From: Desulfomicrobium orale DSM 12838
GTDB taxonomy: Bacteria; Desulfobacterota; Desulfovibrionia; Desulfovibrionales; Desulfomicrobiaceae
Length of the DNA: 64,000 bases
Direction: 5' to 3'
NCBI RefSeq assembly: GCF_001553625.1
Contig: NZ_CP014230.1
Span: 1,054,001-1,118,000, forward strand
How positions within the stretch are numbered: the first letter of the stretch is position 1; the number at the start of each line of letters is the position of its first letter. A program made the translations under genes and the position numbers. The notes beneath the pieces were generated by a model, which saw only the letters and a list, made by a program, of their open reading frames with translations, was not told where the DNA came from and did not search any database. Shown here in pieces: positions 19,643-26,757 of this stretch.

Positions 19643-21966
19643 GTGTTTCCGGCCGCGCTCCCCGTCTGCTGCTCGCGGGATGCGCCGTGTTTTTCGGCCT
19701 GTGCGCCCTGTTCGTATCGCGCATCGCCCTGCGCGAGGACATCGCGGCCATGCTGCCGGACGAGGGCCGGGTAGCGGCGGATTTCGACCTGCTGCGTCTG
19801 GCCCCTTTTTCCCGGCGGCTGGTGGTCACGGTCAGCCACCCCGGCGGCGATCCGGCCGTGGCCTCGGCGATTCTGGCCGACGCCTTGCGGGCCGAGGGCG
19901 TATTCGCCGGCGTGCTGGACGGGCCCGGCGGCGGTTTGGGTCCGGACTTCTGGAACAGGCTGCTGGATGCCGCGCCGTCCCTGCTGGACGAAGAGGACCT
20001 GCGCCTGCTGGACCAGCGGCTCACGCCGGAGCGGGTGGGCGCGGAGCTGGACAGGGGCCGGGCTTTGCTTCTCGGACCCGCCGGTCCGGCTCTGAAGGGA
20101 GCGCTGGCCCGCGATCCTCTGGGCATCCGCGAACTGGTCCTGCCCAAGCTGAGCGCCCTGGCTCCGCTGGGGCGGGCGCGGATCGAGAGCGGATCGTTTC
20201 TCAGCCCGGATGGAAAGCATGCCCTGCTTCTGGTTTCCACGGACATGCCGGGCACCGAGGCCCTGGGAGCGGAGCGGGTCATGGCGGCCTGGCGCAGCGC
20301 CCTGAAATCCTTGCCCGAAGGGGCGCAGGCCATGCTGGTGGGCGGACACGTTCACACGGAAGCCAATGCCCGGGCCATCAAGCGCGATCTGCGCGTCATC
20401 CTGCCCGCTTCCGCCGCGCTTCTGGCCCTGATTTTTCTTTTTTTCCTGCGTACACCCCGCAGCGCATATGTGTTTCTGATTCCGGTCTGCGCCGTATGCG
20501 CGGCCGGAGCGGCCACGGCGGCCGTGACCGGCGGCGTCTCGGGCATCGTGCTGGGCTTTGGGGCGGTCCTGCTGGGCATTTCCGTGGATTTCGGACTGCA
20601 CGTCTTCTTCGCCCTCCGTCACGCTGCCCAAACCGGCGGCGATGCTGTTCTGGCCCTGAGAAAGACCGCCCGGCCGGTCATCTTCGGAGCCCTCACCTCG
20701 GGGGCGGCCTTTGCCGCTCTGGGCGCGGCCGGGATTCCCGGTATCCGGCAGCTGGCCCTGCTTTCCATGCTGGGGCTTGGTGTGTCCCTGCTGCTGGCGC
20801 TGTTCGTGCTTCCGCGCTGTCTGGGTCTCTCCGCCGGTCTTTTCCCGCGCCGGGAAAGATCGCCCAAACCCGCGGTCCGTCCATCCGCCGGATGCAGCAC
20901 AACGCTGCTGATTGTGACCTGGCTCGCGGTGCTCGCGGCGGGTCTCTGGGCCGGTACGCGAATCCGGCTGGACAGCGATCCCCGAAGTCTTGGCTATCTG
21001 CCTGCAACCCTGCGCGAGGACGAAGAGAACACCCGCCGGATCTGGGGCGGCATGCGCGAGGCAGCCCTGATTTTCGCTCACGGCGATACGCCGGATCTGG
21101 CGCTGGATGCCAATCGCGTTGTCTGGGAGCAGCTGCGCCGGGAGCATCTCGCCGGAAACGCGGCCAGCATCGCTCCAGTGCTGCCCGGCCCACAGGCCCA
21201 GACGCGCAATGCGGCCCGGTGGAAAGATTTCTGGGAAACCCGGGCGGCCCGGACCCTGAGCCTGGTGGAAAGCGAAGGCCGAAAACGCGGTTTTTCCGCC
21301 GCGGCTTTCGCCCCATTCGCCGCGTATCTGGAACGGGAGCCGGTCCTCGCGGCCGCACCCATTCCCGAAAACATGAGCGCTTTATTCATGACCGAAAACG
21401 CCTCGTCCGCGCTGGTTGCGACCTTTGTCCCGGACACGCCGGAGCTGGCTCAAGTGTTTACCCCGGAAACAGAGGCCGGACTTTCGGCCCGGCTGGTTTC
21501 CGGCAGCCGCTTCAGGGCGGAACTGGAGCATGCGTTGGGAAGTGATGCCAAGCGGTTTACTGCGTTCAGCCTGATTCTGGTCGTGCTTCTCACGGCCGTG
21601 CTGCTGCGCCGCGCAAGCCGGACCGCCCTGGCCCTGCTTCCGGCCGGAGCCGGTGTAACGGCCGTACTGCTCGCCGCCCAGGCTGCCGGCCAGCCCCTGC
21701 ATCTGTTTCACCTGGCTGCTTTTCCGCTGATCATGGGCCTGAGCGCGGACTACGGCATCTTCATGGTCTGCGGGCGGGATGCGGACACAACGGAAACCAC
21801 CAGGCGGGCCGTTTTCGTCTCGGGGCTGACCACCCTGGCCGGGTTCGGCGTGCTGATTCTGGCCCGCCATCCGGCCCTGCACGCTCTGGGGCTGACCGTC
21901 TTCTCGGGCATCGCCGTGGCCATGCTCACGGCCGTGTTTCTGCTGCCCGGGCTGGAGCGGCCATGA
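19639..21966 (+). CDS. MMPL/RND-family lipid exporter
   Basis: 775 aa inner-membrane transporter with two repeats of the RND/MMPL fold. Each repeat has one N-terminal helix, a large periplasmic domain and five further helices. Membrane clusters are near residues 10-30, 250-390, 420-440 and 630-775. FGAVLLGISVDFGLHVFFALRH and AAFPLIMGLSADYGIFMVCGR are the paired TM4 segments with the conserved Asp relay positions. It likely extrudes an acylated product into the periplasm for the LolA-like carrier. Its ends overlap both neighbours by 4 bp. Confidence 0.9.
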   Translation: MSVSGRAPRLLLAGCAVFFGLCALFVSRIALREDIAAMLPDEGRVAADFDLLRLAPFSRRLVVTVSHPGGDPAVASAILADALRAEGVFAGVLDGPGGGLGPDFWNRLLDAAPSLLDEEDLRLLDQRLTPERVGAELDRGRALLLGPAGPALKGALARDPLGIRELVLPKLSALAPLGRARIESGSFLSPDGKHALLLVSTDMPGTEALGAERVMAAWRSALKSLPEGAQAMLVGGHVHTEANARAIKRDLRVILPASAALLALIFLFFLRTPRSAYVFLIPVCAVCAAGAATAAVTGGVSGIVLGFGAVLLGISVDFGLHVFFALRHAAQTGGDAVLALRKTARPVIFGALTSGAAFAALGAAGIPGIRQLALLSMLGLGVSLLLALFVLPRCLGLSAGLFPRRERSPKPAVRPSAGCSTTLLIVTWLAVLAAGLWAGTRIRLDSDPRSLGYLPATLREDEENTRRIWGGMREAALIFAHGDTPDLALDANRVVWEQLRREHLAGNAASIAPVLPGPQAQTRNAARWKDFWETRAARTLSLVESEGRKRGFSAAAFAPFAAYLEREPVLAAAPIPENMSALFMTENASSALVATFVPDTPELAQVFTPETEAGLSARLVSGSRFRAELEHALGSDAKRFTAFSLILVVLLTAVLLRRASRTALALLPAGAGVTAVLLAAQAAGQPLHLFHLAAFPLIMGLSADYGIFMVCGRDADTTETTRRAVFVSGLTTLAGFGVLILARHPALHALGLTVFSGIAVAMLTAVFLLPGLERP

Positions 21967-22619
21967 TGCGCGGCGTGCTGGCTTTCGTACTTTTCTTCTC
22001 CCTTTGGAGCTGCGCCGCCCGGCCTGTGGACAGAACACCGTGGTCTGCCGCGCCGGACCCGGATGCCATATGGTTTCAGACCGGTCCGCCAGCCGCTTCG
22101 TACCTGCTGCGGCATGCCGTGCAGTTGCGGGTTCCGGCCGGAAATATGGATTTGAGCTTTGGCGGTGTGATGCGCCTTGATCCTGGCTCCCGTACGGCGC
22201 GGGTGGTGGCCCTGGGCGGGTTCGGATTCAAACTGTTCGATCTGGAAATCGGGATGGACAGCCTGCGTATTCACGCCCTGCATCCGTCCGTGGCGCGCAT
22301 GGGCCGCCTGCCCGAGCATGTGGCCTTCTGCGTGCGGCGAATCTGGCTCGGCTTTGGGCCCAGCCCTGCGGACGGTCTTGTCCGGAAGAAAAATTCCGCC
22401 AGACTTTATGGCAGACACGGCGGCGTTTTTCTGGAGCATGAAATGAACGGAAATCTGCGCACAGCCACCAGAGCCTCGGGACCGGACGAGTTCTGGGAAC
22501 TTGTCTTCGCCCCCGGCGTATCTCCCACTCAGGAGCCCGACCTCATCACGTTTACAGATGAAGATATCGGACTCACGATCCGGCTGGTGGATAAAGTTCC
22601 GGTCCCGCCCGGTCATTGA
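21963..22619 (+). CDS. DUF3261-like outer-membrane lipoprotein
   Basis: 218 aa with a short signal peptide ending in a lipobox (SLWSC, Cys about residue 17), so probably a lipoprotein. The mature domain contains GGVMRLDPGSRTARVVALGGFGFKLFD split over beta strands. This agrees with DUF3261, a family found with LolA-like and MMPL genes in aryl-polyene clusters and proposed to act at the outer membrane like LolB. Last gene of the four-gene unit; an intrinsic terminator follows about 85 bp later and an IS element shortly after that. Confidence 0.75.
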   Translation: MMRGVLAFVLFFSLWSCAARPVDRTPWSAAPDPDAIWFQTGPPAASYLLRHAVQLRVPAGNMDLSFGGVMRLDPGSRTARVVALGGFGFKLFDLEIGMDSLRIHALHPSVARMGRLPEHVAFCVRRIWLGFGPSPADGLVRKKNSARLYGRHGGVFLEHEMNGNLRTATRASGPDEFWELVFAPGVSPTQEPDLITFTDEDIGLTIRLVDKVPVPPGH

Positions 22620-22704
22620 GCGGGGCGTGGGGCAGGGCGTGCTTCCTCTGAAAAGCGGAATGCCTGGACCCGCCAGGTGGAAATGCCGAAGCGGCGTAAC
22701 GTAA

Positions 22705-22730
22705 AAAGCCTCCGGCTTCCCGGAGGCTTT
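22705..22730 (+). terminator. Intrinsic terminator after the DUF3261 gene
   Basis: An 11-bp stem (AAAGCCTCCGG / CCGGAGGCTTT) with a CTTC loop. A short T-run is included in the 3' arm. It closes the dehydratase-LolA-MMPL-DUF3261 transcript. Confidence 0.8.
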
Positions 22731-22755
22731 GCGCTGGTTTCGGCTATTTTGCGAA

Positions 22756-23491
22756 GGGTCATGCCTAGCTGAGTGGATTTTCTCTGAGCATTTTGAGCAG
22801 AAGTTTATAACTATCTTCGTTTCTATGGTTAAAGCGAAATTCACATTCTTTCAAATGAAAGTAAAAAGTGTGCTTGGGCAAACCCCTAAAACGAACAAGT
22901 CGTGTTTTGGCAAAAGCCCAGAAGCTCTCAATGCCGTTAATGTGTGAGTTTTTATTGGCAAATTCATTGTTGCCATGCTCAACCCGGAAGTGTTTTTGGT
23001 AGCCTAGGTCTACGAGACCATCATAGCCGCGCCAGCCATCAGAGTGAATAATGCTTTCAAGTTTCACGCGGCCCCGGATGATCCCTTGGAGGGTGATTTT
23101 TGAACAGTCCGGGACAATTTCGGTATAAACGCGACCTTCACGCTTGAATAAGCCGAACACAATGGTTTTGCCCTTGGCTCCTCGGCCTCTGACTCCTTTA
23201 ACGCGGCGTGCGCCAAAATAGCTTTCATCAACCTCAACTTCGCCTTGAACAGGAGACTCCGCCTCGCAGAACCGGGCAATCCTCTCTCGGAAAGCAGCCA
23301 GATAACGGTTCGCGGTATTACGATTTACCCCGGCTATTTCAGCTATCTGCAGGGCATTCAAATCCACGGCAAACAGCTTCACTATTTGTCGGACTTTGGC
23401 CTCTGAAATTCTTGAACGCTTCGCATACTTGTTTTTCATTGTCGTGACTAGCCTTATAGTCGAATGGAGACTCACGGACTAGGCATGACCC
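22756..23491 (-). mobile_element. IS1595-family insertion sequence, copy A (736 bp)
   Basis: Complete element with 13-bp perfect terminal inverted repeats (GGGTCATGCCTAG) and 8-bp target duplications TTTGCGAA at 22748-22755 and 23492-23499. It carries a single transposase gene on the minus strand. The same sequence recurs at 26022-26757 with no difference that I can find, which implies recent transposition. It sits between the DUF3261 terminator and the 3' end of the Csm6-like gene, and breaks neither. Confidence 0.95.
22765..23439 (-). CDS. IS1595-family transposase, copy A
   Basis: 224 aa DDE-type transposase of the ISXO2-like group. An N-terminal helix-turn-helix (ISEAKVRQIVKLF, then IAEIAGVNRNTANRYLAAF) precedes the catalytic domain. 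The first catalytic Asp is in VEVDESYFGARR, the second in IIHSDGWRGYDGL, and the third acidic residue region is HINGIESFWAFAKTRL. An in-frame GTG at 23475 would add 12 residues, but the ATG at 23439 (MKNKYAKRSR) looks more natural. It appears intact. Confidence 0.93.
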   Translation of the reverse strand: MKNKYAKRSRISEAKVRQIVKLFAVDLNALQIAEIAGVNRNTANRYLAAFRERIARFCEAESPVQGEVEVDESYFGARRVKGVRGRGAKGKTIVFGLFKREGRVYTEIVPDCSKITLQGIIRGRVKLESIIHSDGWRGYDGLVDLGYQKHFRVEHGNNEFANKNSHINGIESFWAFAKTRLVRFRGLPKHTFYFHLKECEFRFNHRNEDSYKLLLKMLRENPLS

Positions 23492-23569
23492 TTTGCGAAT
23501 ACTCCTGATATGGCCGCCGATTGCCAGAAAATCAGACCCGCCGTTGCCGTCCGCTTGCCCGAACGGCAG

Positions 23570-24889
23570 TCAGTTTCTTCCCTCCTTTGCGCTGAAATCC
23601 GCACTCCGGGCCGCTTCAAGGGCTGAAGCCGCCTCGGCGGAATCCTCAAGCAGCAGGTTTTCCAGTTCGGCGTAAATTTTCCGCAGTTCTTCATCGGAGG
23701 ACATGCGCGTGGCGGAAAATCCGTGGATCAGGAGGCTCCTGTTTCGGGCCTTCACAAAATCACCCTCGCCGACCTTGAGTAATCTGGCTCCCATGGGATC
23801 ACCCAGTACCTTCAGCAGCCGGGCCGACAGTTCCCTTGGGGCGGTGTAATTTCCGGTTTTACGAATAACCCCGAACCCGCTTTCATTCTCTTTCAACTTG
23901 GCTTTCAGCTCCTGTACGGCCGGATGTTCCGGAGGAAGCTGACCAGAATCCAGACCATGCATAAAAAGCCGGGCCTGGCCGATGAGTTCCAGTACCCGGT
24001 AAGCCCGCAAATAGGCGTCCTCGAACTGACGGTCCCGGATTCTGCGTTCTCCGTTGGCCAACAGGTCCACCGCTCTGACCCGCACCCAATCGGCACACTC
24101 CTCATTGAGGTCGGGTTTGGTTTCGGCCAGCCGCCGCACATGCTTGCACACATCTGTGCCGGGCACAAAGCACTCCCAGCCTTTGTCCGGACATTCCGGC
24201 AAGCCTCCGCCCAGCAGTTTTCCGGCCTCGGCGTAATCCAACCGGTCCCAGGCAGCGTAAAAGGCCGCCGCCGCCCGCCCGAACCGGGACAATTTTTGTA
24301 CATCATCAGGCCATACGCCCGCCATGGGACCGCTGACGTCCGGCAGAATATCCAGCACTGCTGCAAAATTTCCCTTTTTCATAACCAGCAGAGCCTGGTC
24401 CAACAGCCGGTGTCCGCTGGAAATCCTCGTGGGGAACTCGTGTATATCTTCTGTTCCGGCAATGACGTTCCCGGTCTTTCCTCTCTGCCCGACAATATAT
24501 CGCAGCCGGGGAATATCGTAACGGGAGGCGGCCAGAACCAGTGCGGCGCTCATGGCCTTGGTGCCCCGGGTGAAGTCCGCCACCATCCGCTCCGGAGGCG
24601 TTCCGGCGGCGATGCGGCCGGCAATGACTTTCTCGAAATGGGCGTAGGTCTTATCCGCATCGTTCTCCTGCCCAGAGCCGGGCAGAGGCTCCATCACAAT
24701 AGGGATGCCCTGCAGCTCATCATGAAGCAACTGCGCGGAGCGGGCCGTTTCCTGGGAGGGCAGCAACACCACTTCCTGCCATTCTCCTTTGAGAATGGAT
24801 TTTTTGAGCGGAATGAGCAGAGTTTTTTCTAAATCTTCGATATTACCAGTTCCTACTGTCGCAAAAAGTATCTTTCCTCTATCTGCCAT
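23570..24889 (-). CDS. CARF-HEPN CRISPR ribonuclease, Csm6/Csx1-like (Cas02710 family)
   Basis: 439 aa ancillary effector of the type III system. The N-terminal CARF domain starts with KILFATVGTGNIEDL and has the FTRGTKAMSAAL motif (near residue 107), the ligand-binding element of the Cas02710/TIGR02710 group that senses cyclic oligoadenylate made by Cas10. The C-terminal half is helical, with a HEPN RNase motif R-x4-H in ARNRSLLIHG (near residues 382-389). The start at MADRGK is preferred over an ATG 12 bp upstream because GGAG lies 6 bp before it. It lies 3' of the array on the same strand as the cas genes, apart from the main operon. Assignment to Csm6 rather than Csx1 is not resolved. Confidence 0.85.
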   Translation of the reverse strand: MADRGKILFATVGTGNIEDLEKTLLIPLKKSILKGEWQEVVLLPSQETARSAQLLHDELQGIPIVMEPLPGSGQENDADKTYAHFEKVIAGRIAAGTPPERMVADFTRGTKAMSAALVLAASRYDIPRLRYIVGQRGKTGNVIAGTEDIHEFPTRISSGHRLLDQALLVMKKGNFAAVLDILPDVSGPMAGVWPDDVQKLSRFGRAAAAFYAAWDRLDYAEAGKLLGGGLPECPDKGWECFVPGTDVCKHVRRLAETKPDLNEECADWVRVRAVDLLANGERRIRDRQFEDAYLRAYRVLELIGQARLFMHGLDSGQLPPEHPAVQELKAKLKENESGFGVIRKTGNYTAPRELSARLLKVLGDPMGARLLKVGEGDFVKARNRSLLIHGFSATRMSSDEELRKIYAELENLLLEDSAEAASALEAARSADFSAKEGRN

Positions 24890-24996
24890 TACAATCTCCA
24901 TTATTCGTGGTTATGCCGCACACTGGCCCGGAACAATTCTGAATATCCATCCTTCTTCTTCGGAGATGAGACGAAAGACAAGATAGTATATACTGT

Positions 24997-25113
24997 TCAA
25001 GATTCCGATATAATCCCATCATCCCCATTTTTTGTCACGTAGTTATATTCTAGAAGGCATTCTTCAATGTCTTTCATGGCAGAGGTCATCGCAATCCCCT
25101 CTTTTATCTGCAT
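24997..25113 (-). CDS. Possible 30-38-aa leader ORF upstream of the Csm6-like gene
   Basis: A minus-strand frame MQIKEGIAMTSAMKDIEECLL... ending at 24997. A start at the internal ATG 25089 (MTSAMKDIEEC) would have GAGGGG 6 bp upstream as ribosome-binding site, and that GAGGGG belongs to the repeat-like sequence at 25089-25108. No homology recognised. It could be a short upstream peptide, or simply untranslated leader of the csm6-like gene. Confidence 0.25.
   Translation of the reverse strand: MQIKEGIAMTSAMKDIEECLLEYNYVTKNGDDGIISES
25089..25108 (-). repeat. Orphan fragment of the CRISPR repeat upstream of the csm6-like gene
   Basis: Reads GATAAAAGAGGGGATTGCGA on the minus strand. This equals the 3' half of the array repeat, including the crRNA-handle part ATTGCGA, with one extra A. 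The uninterrupted match is 16 nt. It lies 0.8 kb from the array's distal end and about 200 bp upstream of the csm6-like start, in the same orientation. The 5' half of the repeat is not recognisable. Confidence 0.6.
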
Positions 25114-25213
25114 AATCTGCGTTGCGTGCAGGCGGACTTTGAGACGTTCCGCTTCGTCGGCTCCTATGGCGGGACACAACGCGGCGCCTGTTTGTCACGG
25201 AGACAGGATCTAT

Positions 25214-25368
25214 TTATTCTTCGAGAAGCAACAACTCAAATCCAAACGGAGCGCCAAACTGGCGTGCCTTGTTCAGCACCCAAAGCCATCGCTGGATTCT
25301 GGAGAATTGGCCGTTGAATATACTGCAATAACATCACCAGGTACGATATTTCTCAGTTTTGCTTTCAT
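25214..25368 (-). pseudogene. Small frameshifted ORF, unknown
   Basis: The minus strand opens with MKAKLRNIVPGDVIAVYSTA and continues to SSDGFG, where a stop follows. Shifting frame at GGCTTTGGGTG (one T short) restores VLNKARQFGAPFGFELLLLEE and a TAA. Together this gives an apparent protein of about 50 aa broken by a 1-bp deletion. No family recognised. It lies downstream of the two terminators of the small membrane cassette. Confidence 0.35.
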
Positions 25369-25402
25369 TTTTTTCTCTGTCCGTTGTGGCGGGTGGTTAA
25401 AA

Positions 25403-25422
25403 AAGCCACATTACTGCGGCTT
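25403..25422 (-). terminator. Second of two tandem intrinsic terminators
   Basis: On the minus strand AAGCCGCA-GTAA-TGTGGCTT is followed by a T-run (TTTTTT overall). An 8-bp stem with a GUAA loop. It backs up the terminator at 25434-25453. Confidence 0.7.
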
Positions 25423-25433
25423 GGGAAAAAGAA

Positions 25434-25453
25434 AGGCCCTCCGAAGAGGACCT
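25434..25453 (-). terminator. Intrinsic terminator with UUCG tetraloop
   Basis: On the minus strand AGGTCCTC-TTCG-GAGGGCCT is followed by TTCTTTTT. An 8-bp stem capped by the very stable UUCG loop. It directly follows the 26-codon gene at 25457-25537 and terminates the small cassette. Confidence 0.85.
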
Positions 25454-25456
25454 GCT

Positions 25457-25537
25457 CTAGTTTTGCTTGCGGGCGAGGTAGAGGCCCCATGCTATGACCG
25501 CAAGGACCATCGCCAGCGTAAGTCCCCATACCATCAT
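25457..25537 (-). CDS. 26-aa hydrophobic membrane peptide
   Basis: Short frame MMVWGLTLAMVLAVIAWGLY then LARKQN: one transmembrane segment followed by a positive cytoplasmic tail. Its ATG overlaps the stop of the upstream 50-codon gene (ATGA), and a strong terminator follows its stop at once. Both points argue for real coding. Function unknown; one-span peptides of this kind are known in phage lysis, toxin and accessory membrane systems, but nothing here decides between them. Confidence 0.6.
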   Translation of the reverse strand: MMVWGLTLAMVLAVIAWGLYLARKQN

Positions 25538-25686
25538 GACGTCCCCTCCATTTTGCGGGTGAGCAACATGCATCCGCCAAAGGCCACCACGGCAATCACG
25601 ATACCAAAAGGATTGCTTTGGAAAAGACCGACGGCCAAGGCCGCGACGCTGACTTTTTCCAGCCAGTCAGCAAATCTTTTGACCAT
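25534..25686 (-). CDS. 50-aa small membrane protein, homologous to a target of the adjacent CRISPR
   Basis: Begins MVKRFADWLEKVSVAALAVG and continues LFQSNPFGIVIAVVAFGGCM, LLTRKMEGTS. It has an amphipathic N-terminus, then two short hydrophobic stretches in a helical hairpin. AAGGAGGAGG lies 4-5 bp before the ATG, an unusually strong site. The start region (SD, ATG and the first four codons) closely matches the spacer at 27839-27878: 23 identical contiguous nt, then a start reading M-I-K-R where this gene reads M-V-K-R. The gene and the spacer target are therefore homologous. It is likely part of a mobile-element module. No family recognised. Confidence 0.65.
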   Translation of the reverse strand: MVKRFADWLEKVSVAALAVGLFQSNPFGIVIAVVAFGGCMLLTRKMEGTS

Positions 25687-25746
25687 ACCTCCTCCTTAAT
25701 CCCTGATTTTCTTCCTGTCCATTGCTCCGGCTTGATCCGGCTGTCT

Positions 25747-25905
25747 TTACTTTTTTGCAGGTACAAGTCTGGGGAGGGCCTTCCTTTCGTCAACCTGTCT
25801 GCGGGCGGCGATGCCACCTGGCTCGGCACTCAGGGTCGGTGCGCCGCCATAATCCGGTGTACCGCTCCATGGTCCGAAGACCATTTTGCCGCTGATAATC
25901 TTCGC
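25747..25905 (-). pseudogene. C-terminal fragment of an unknown gene at the array edge
   Basis: A minus-strand frame of about 50 codons (AAKIISGKMVFGPWSGTPDY, GGAPTLSAEPGG, ... LVPAKK) ends about 60 bp before the small membrane gene. Upstream the frame runs into the terminal degenerate CRISPR repeat and hits a stop within it. The composition looks protein-coding, so it is probably the tail of a gene cut off when the array or its flank was placed here. A short gene starting at the internal ATG (25881) is an alternative. Confidence 0.4.
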
Positions 25906-26021
25906 AGCCCCCTCTTTATCGGGTCATGCAGTGATATGGCTTTGTCGGAGTTATACGTGCGCATTGATGCGTGCGTGTCGCAATCCCCTCTTTATCGGGT
26001 CATGCAGTGATATATTTTCAA

Positions 26022-26757
26022 GGGTCATGCCTAGCTGAGTGGATTTTCTCTGAGCATTTTGAGCAGAAGTTTATAACTATCTTCGTTTCTATGGTTAAAG
26101 CGAAATTCACATTCTTTCAAATGAAAGTAAAAAGTGTGCTTGGGCAAACCCCTAAAACGAACAAGTCGTGTTTTGGCAAAAGCCCAGAAGCTCTCAATGC
26201 CGTTAATGTGTGAGTTTTTATTGGCAAATTCATTGTTGCCATGCTCAACCCGGAAGTGTTTTTGGTAGCCTAGGTCTACGAGACCATCATAGCCGCGCCA
26301 GCCATCAGAGTGAATAATGCTTTCAAGTTTCACGCGGCCCCGGATGATCCCTTGGAGGGTGATTTTTGAACAGTCCGGGACAATTTCGGTATAAACGCGA
26401 CCTTCACGCTTGAATAAGCCGAACACAATGGTTTTGCCCTTGGCTCCTCGGCCTCTGACTCCTTTAACGCGGCGTGCGCCAAAATAGCTTTCATCAACCT
26501 CAACTTCGCCTTGAACAGGAGACTCCGCCTCGCAGAACCGGGCAATCCTCTCTCGGAAAGCAGCCAGATAACGGTTCGCGGTATTACGATTTACCCCGGC
26601 TATTTCAGCTATCTGCAGGGCATTCAAATCCACGGCAAACAGCTTCACTATTTGTCGGACTTTGGCCTCTGAAATTCTTGAACGCTTCGCATACTTGTTT
26701 TTCATTGTCGTGACTAGCCTTATAGTCGAATGGAGACTCACGGACTAGGCATGACCC
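26022..26757 (-). mobile_element. IS1595-family insertion sequence, copy B, inside a spacer
   Basis: 736 bp, apparently the same sequence as copy A, in the same orientation. The 8-bp target duplication ATTTTCAA lies at 26014-26021 and 26758-26765. Removing the element and one duplication restores a normal 40-nt spacer flanked by two intact repeats. Insertion happened exactly at the repeat/spacer edge, with the duplicated 8 bp being the first 8 bp of the spacer on the plus strand. It would separate the two distal repeats from the rest of the array transcript. Confidence 0.97.
26031..26705 (-). CDS. IS1595-family transposase, copy B
   Basis: 224 aa, identical in sequence to the protein of copy A, with the same HTH and DDE motifs (VEVDESYFGA, IIHSDGWRGY, NGIESFWA). 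Intact. Transcription runs in the same direction as the array, so crRNA precursors could read into it, or its own transcript could reach the two distal repeats. Confidence 0.93.
   Translation of the reverse strand: MKNKYAKRSRISEAKVRQIVKLFAVDLNALQIAEIAGVNRNTANRYLAAFRERIARFCEAESPVQGEVEVDESYFGARRVKGVRGRGAKGKTIVFGLFKREGRVYTEIVPDCSKITLQGIIRGRVKLESIIHSDGWRGYDGLVDLGYQKHFRVEHGNNEFANKNSHINGIESFWAFAKTRLVRFRGLPKHTFYFHLKECEFRFNHRNEDSYKLLLKMLRENPLS

Noticed and set aside
22756-26757. Composite transposon carrying csm6
   Set aside because: Each IS copy has its own, different 8-bp target duplication, so they inserted separately and the block did not arrive as one unit.
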